A DNA stretch of 8,002 nt from positions 1 to 8,002 of the forward strand of contig CANNMN010000055.1 in assembly GCA_947505885.1 (NCBI GenBank). The letters run 5' to 3'. The stretch is from Rickettsiales bacterium. GTDB lineage: Bacteria > Pseudomonadota > Alphaproteobacteria > Rickettsiales > UBA1997. The notes under the pieces were generated by a model that made no database searches, had not been told where the DNA came from, and saw nothing but the letters and a program-made list of their open reading frames with translations. The stretch's first letter is position 1. Every line of letters starts with the position of its first letter. This document shows, piece after piece, positions 6,630 to 8,002 of the stretch. A program made the translations under genes and the position numbers.

Positions 6630-8002
6630 CTAGACCGCATCAATTCTTTTCCCAACAATTCCCTTATCTAAAACCGCATTCACCTTTTTTAAAATTAGAT
6701 TTTCTGCTGCTTTTTCCATCTCTTCTTTGGCTTCCAAAATCATGTCACGCGAGGCTTTTTCTTTGATTAGATTTTTTAAATTTTGAATTTTTTCTGCGAT
6801 CAATTTTTTATCATCACCCGCATATTTTTCTAAATCTTTTTGCAAGATCGTGATGTCGTGATTTGAATCGGTGATGGTTTGAATTAATAAGCGATTCGAG
6901 ATGTCGGCTTTAGAATTTTGTAGCGAGTCGAGCAGCATTTTTTTCACTTCATCTTCGCTTAATCCGTAACTTGGTTTTACTAAAATTTCCTGTTTTTCGC
7001 CGGTAAATTTTTCTTCTGCAGAAACTGTTAAAAGCCCATCACCATCAATTTTGAAAGTGACGGCGACACGTGCCAATCCAGCTTTCATCGCCGGTATCTT
7101 TTTTATTTCAAAGTTGGCCAAGCTACGACAATCAGCAGCTAATTCGCGCTCGCCTTGCACGATGTGTAACTTCATTCCACTCTGATTATCAGCGTAGGTT
7201 GTGAATTCTTTTGTCAGTGACATCGGAATCGTTGAGTTACGCAAAATAACCTTGTCGACGATTCCGCCCATCATCTCGATTCCGAGTGAAAGTGGCACAA
7301 CATCGAGTAAAAGATTTTCAGAATTTCCACTTAAGTTGTAAGCCTGCCAAGCCGCGCCAGCAGCGACGATACGATCTGGATCAATCTCATCCAAAACTTT
7401 TTCTACACCAAAGATTTCTGTCAGTTTTTTCTTGATTAGAGGAATTCTAGTTGAGCCACCAACTGTGATGACGCCTTTAATATCAGAGCTTTCAAGATCA
7501 AGATCATCGAGAAGATTTTTTGTGAGTGTAAAAGTTTTTTCGAGTTTTTCGAAGATTAGTTTTTCGAAGACCGTTTGATCAATAGTTTGTTCTTCCTTGA
7601 TTTTCTTAGCTTCAGCGCGACTCACGCCAAGATGTTTGGAAATCAAATCATCGAAATCATCACCGCCTAAAGCATTATCTCCGGCAACCCCAAGTACTTT
7701 AAAAATGCCTTTTTGCATTTTTAAAACTGACACGTCGAAAGTTCCTCCGCCTAAATCGTAAACGCAGTAAGTGCCTTCTGCATCATTGTCGAGACCGTAG
7801 GCGAGGGCGGCCGCTGTAGGTTCGTTGACTAGACGCAAAACTTCTAAGCCGGCCAAATTCGCTGCAAGTTTCGTCGCGTTTTTTGCGGTTTCATCGAAGT
7901 AAGCAGGAACAGTAATAACAGCTTTTTTGATCTCAGTTTTTAGCTGTTTTTCGGCGAGTTTTTTTAAGTGTTTTAAGATCTCAGCAGAAACTTCTGAAGG
8001 AG
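6630..8002 (-). CDS. hscA: Fe-S cluster assembly Hsp70 chaperone HscA, N-terminal part outside the window
   Basis: The frame is open to the right edge and encodes the last 456 residues; roughly 120-150 N-terminal residues are missing. HscA is the ISC-system Hsp70 that, with HscB, uses ATP to release Fe-S clusters from the scaffold IscU. Visible ATPase-domain motifs, numbered in this fragment, are VPAYFDETAKNAT (31-43), NEPTAAALAYGL (59-70), YDLGGGTFDV (81-90), GGDDFD (112-117) and VGGSTR (180-185). The linker DVVPLSLG is at 233-240. The substrate domain includes EFTTYADNQSG and VQGERELAADCRSL, which fit HscA better than DnaK, then a helical lid ending KRIDAV. Only 62 residues separate GGDDFD from VGGSTR, shorter than in the HscA sequences I recall. 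The TTG near 7856 is internal, not the start. The gene converges on the SH3 gene with 41 bases between stops and no clear terminator. No ferredoxin gene follows within the window. Confidence 0.9.
   Translation of the reverse strand, partial: PSEVSAEILKHLKKLAEKQLKTEIKKAVITVPAYFDETAKNATKLAANLAGLEVLRLVNEPTAAALAYGLDNDAEGTYCVYDLGGGTFDVSVLKMQKGIFKVLGVAGDNALGGDDFDDLISKHLGVSRAEAKKIKEEQTIDQTVFEKLIFEKLEKTFTLTKNLLDDLDLESSDIKGVITVGGSTRIPLIKKKLTEIFGVEKVLDEIDPDRIVAAGAAWQAYNLSGNSENLLLDVVPLSLGIEMMGGIVDKVILRNSTIPMSLTKEFTTYADNQSGMKLHIVQGERELAADCRSLANFEIKKIPAMKAGLARVAVTFKIDGDGLLTVSAEEKFTGEKQEILVKPSYGLSEDEVKKMLLDSLQNSKADISNRLLIQTITDSNHDITILQKDLEKYAGDDKKLIAEKIQNLKNLIKEKASRDMILEAKEEMEKAAENLILKKVNAVLDKGIVGKRIDAV
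7698..7725. repeat. 11-bp perfect inverted repeat inside hscA
   Basis: TTTAAAAATGC (7698-7708) and GCATTTTTAAA (7715-7725) pair perfectly around a six-base loop. The segment lies in the ATPase domain and encodes conserved-looking residues (VLKMQKGIFKVL), so the protein sequence probably drives it. It might pause RNA polymerase or ribosomes, but a chance origin from AT-rich codons is likely. Confidence 0.4.

Noticed and set aside
7857..8002. hscA starting at the TTG near 7856
   Set aside because: The frame continues unbroken to 8002 and encodes typical Hsp70 sequence (VITVPAYFDETAKNAT), so the gene is simply cut by the window edge.
6630..8002. DnaK in place of HscA
   Set aside because: The substrate-domain stretch with RELAADCRSLANFEI and the short lid fit HscA better, and DnaK's long C-terminal tail is absent. 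A small chance of another Hsp70 paralogue remains.

Overview
The window reads as chromosomal DNA of an AT-rich bacterium, most likely an alphaproteobacterium related to host-associated lineages such as Rickettsiales or Holosporales. This rests on three things: an ISC-type Hsp70 (HscA), a secreted double-SH3 protein of the type common in alphaproteobacteria, and two kinds of intergenic palindromic repeat. The lineage is an inference. I see no phage, transposase, CRISPR, rRNA or tRNA genes. The content is mainly core metabolism, envelope precursor synthesis and Fe-S assembly.

Layout. Positions 1-229 (+) hold the C-terminal end of a beta-carbonic anhydrase whose start lies outside the window. 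A 12-bp hairpin follows. At 298-2169 (+) is a SulP anion transporter fused to a beta-carbonic anhydrase, whose C-terminus is a clear paralogue of the fragment just upstream, so the carbonic anhydrase module has been duplicated in tandem. A 309-bp gap without genes holds a hairpin, a direct repeat and a near-perfect palindrome. Next come ilvC (2479-3498, +) and panE (3636-4541, +), separated by an 85-bp imperfect palindromic repeat. After a weak terminator and a plausible promoter comes glmU (4680-6062, +). Its last 11 bases overlap the start of a secreted SH3-domain protein (6052-6588, +). hscA (6630 to beyond 8002, -) converges on that gene and lacks its N-terminal part in this window.

How the genes work together. 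The SulP-carbonic anhydrase fusion probably couples bicarbonate transport to CO2/bicarbonate interconversion. IlvC makes the dihydroxy-acid precursors of valine and isoleucine. PanE reduces ketopantoate for coenzyme A synthesis, and both pathways share 2-ketoisovalerate. GlmU makes UDP-GlcNAc for peptidoglycan and lipid A, and the co-transcribed SH3 protein would be exported to the envelope. HscA serves Fe-S cluster transfer.

No wholly new system is evident. The most unusual points are a 69-bp palindromic repeat lying in frame inside the leader of the SH3 protein, the tandem carbonic anhydrase duplication beside the transporter fusion, and an HscA that is unusually short in one part of its ATPase domain.
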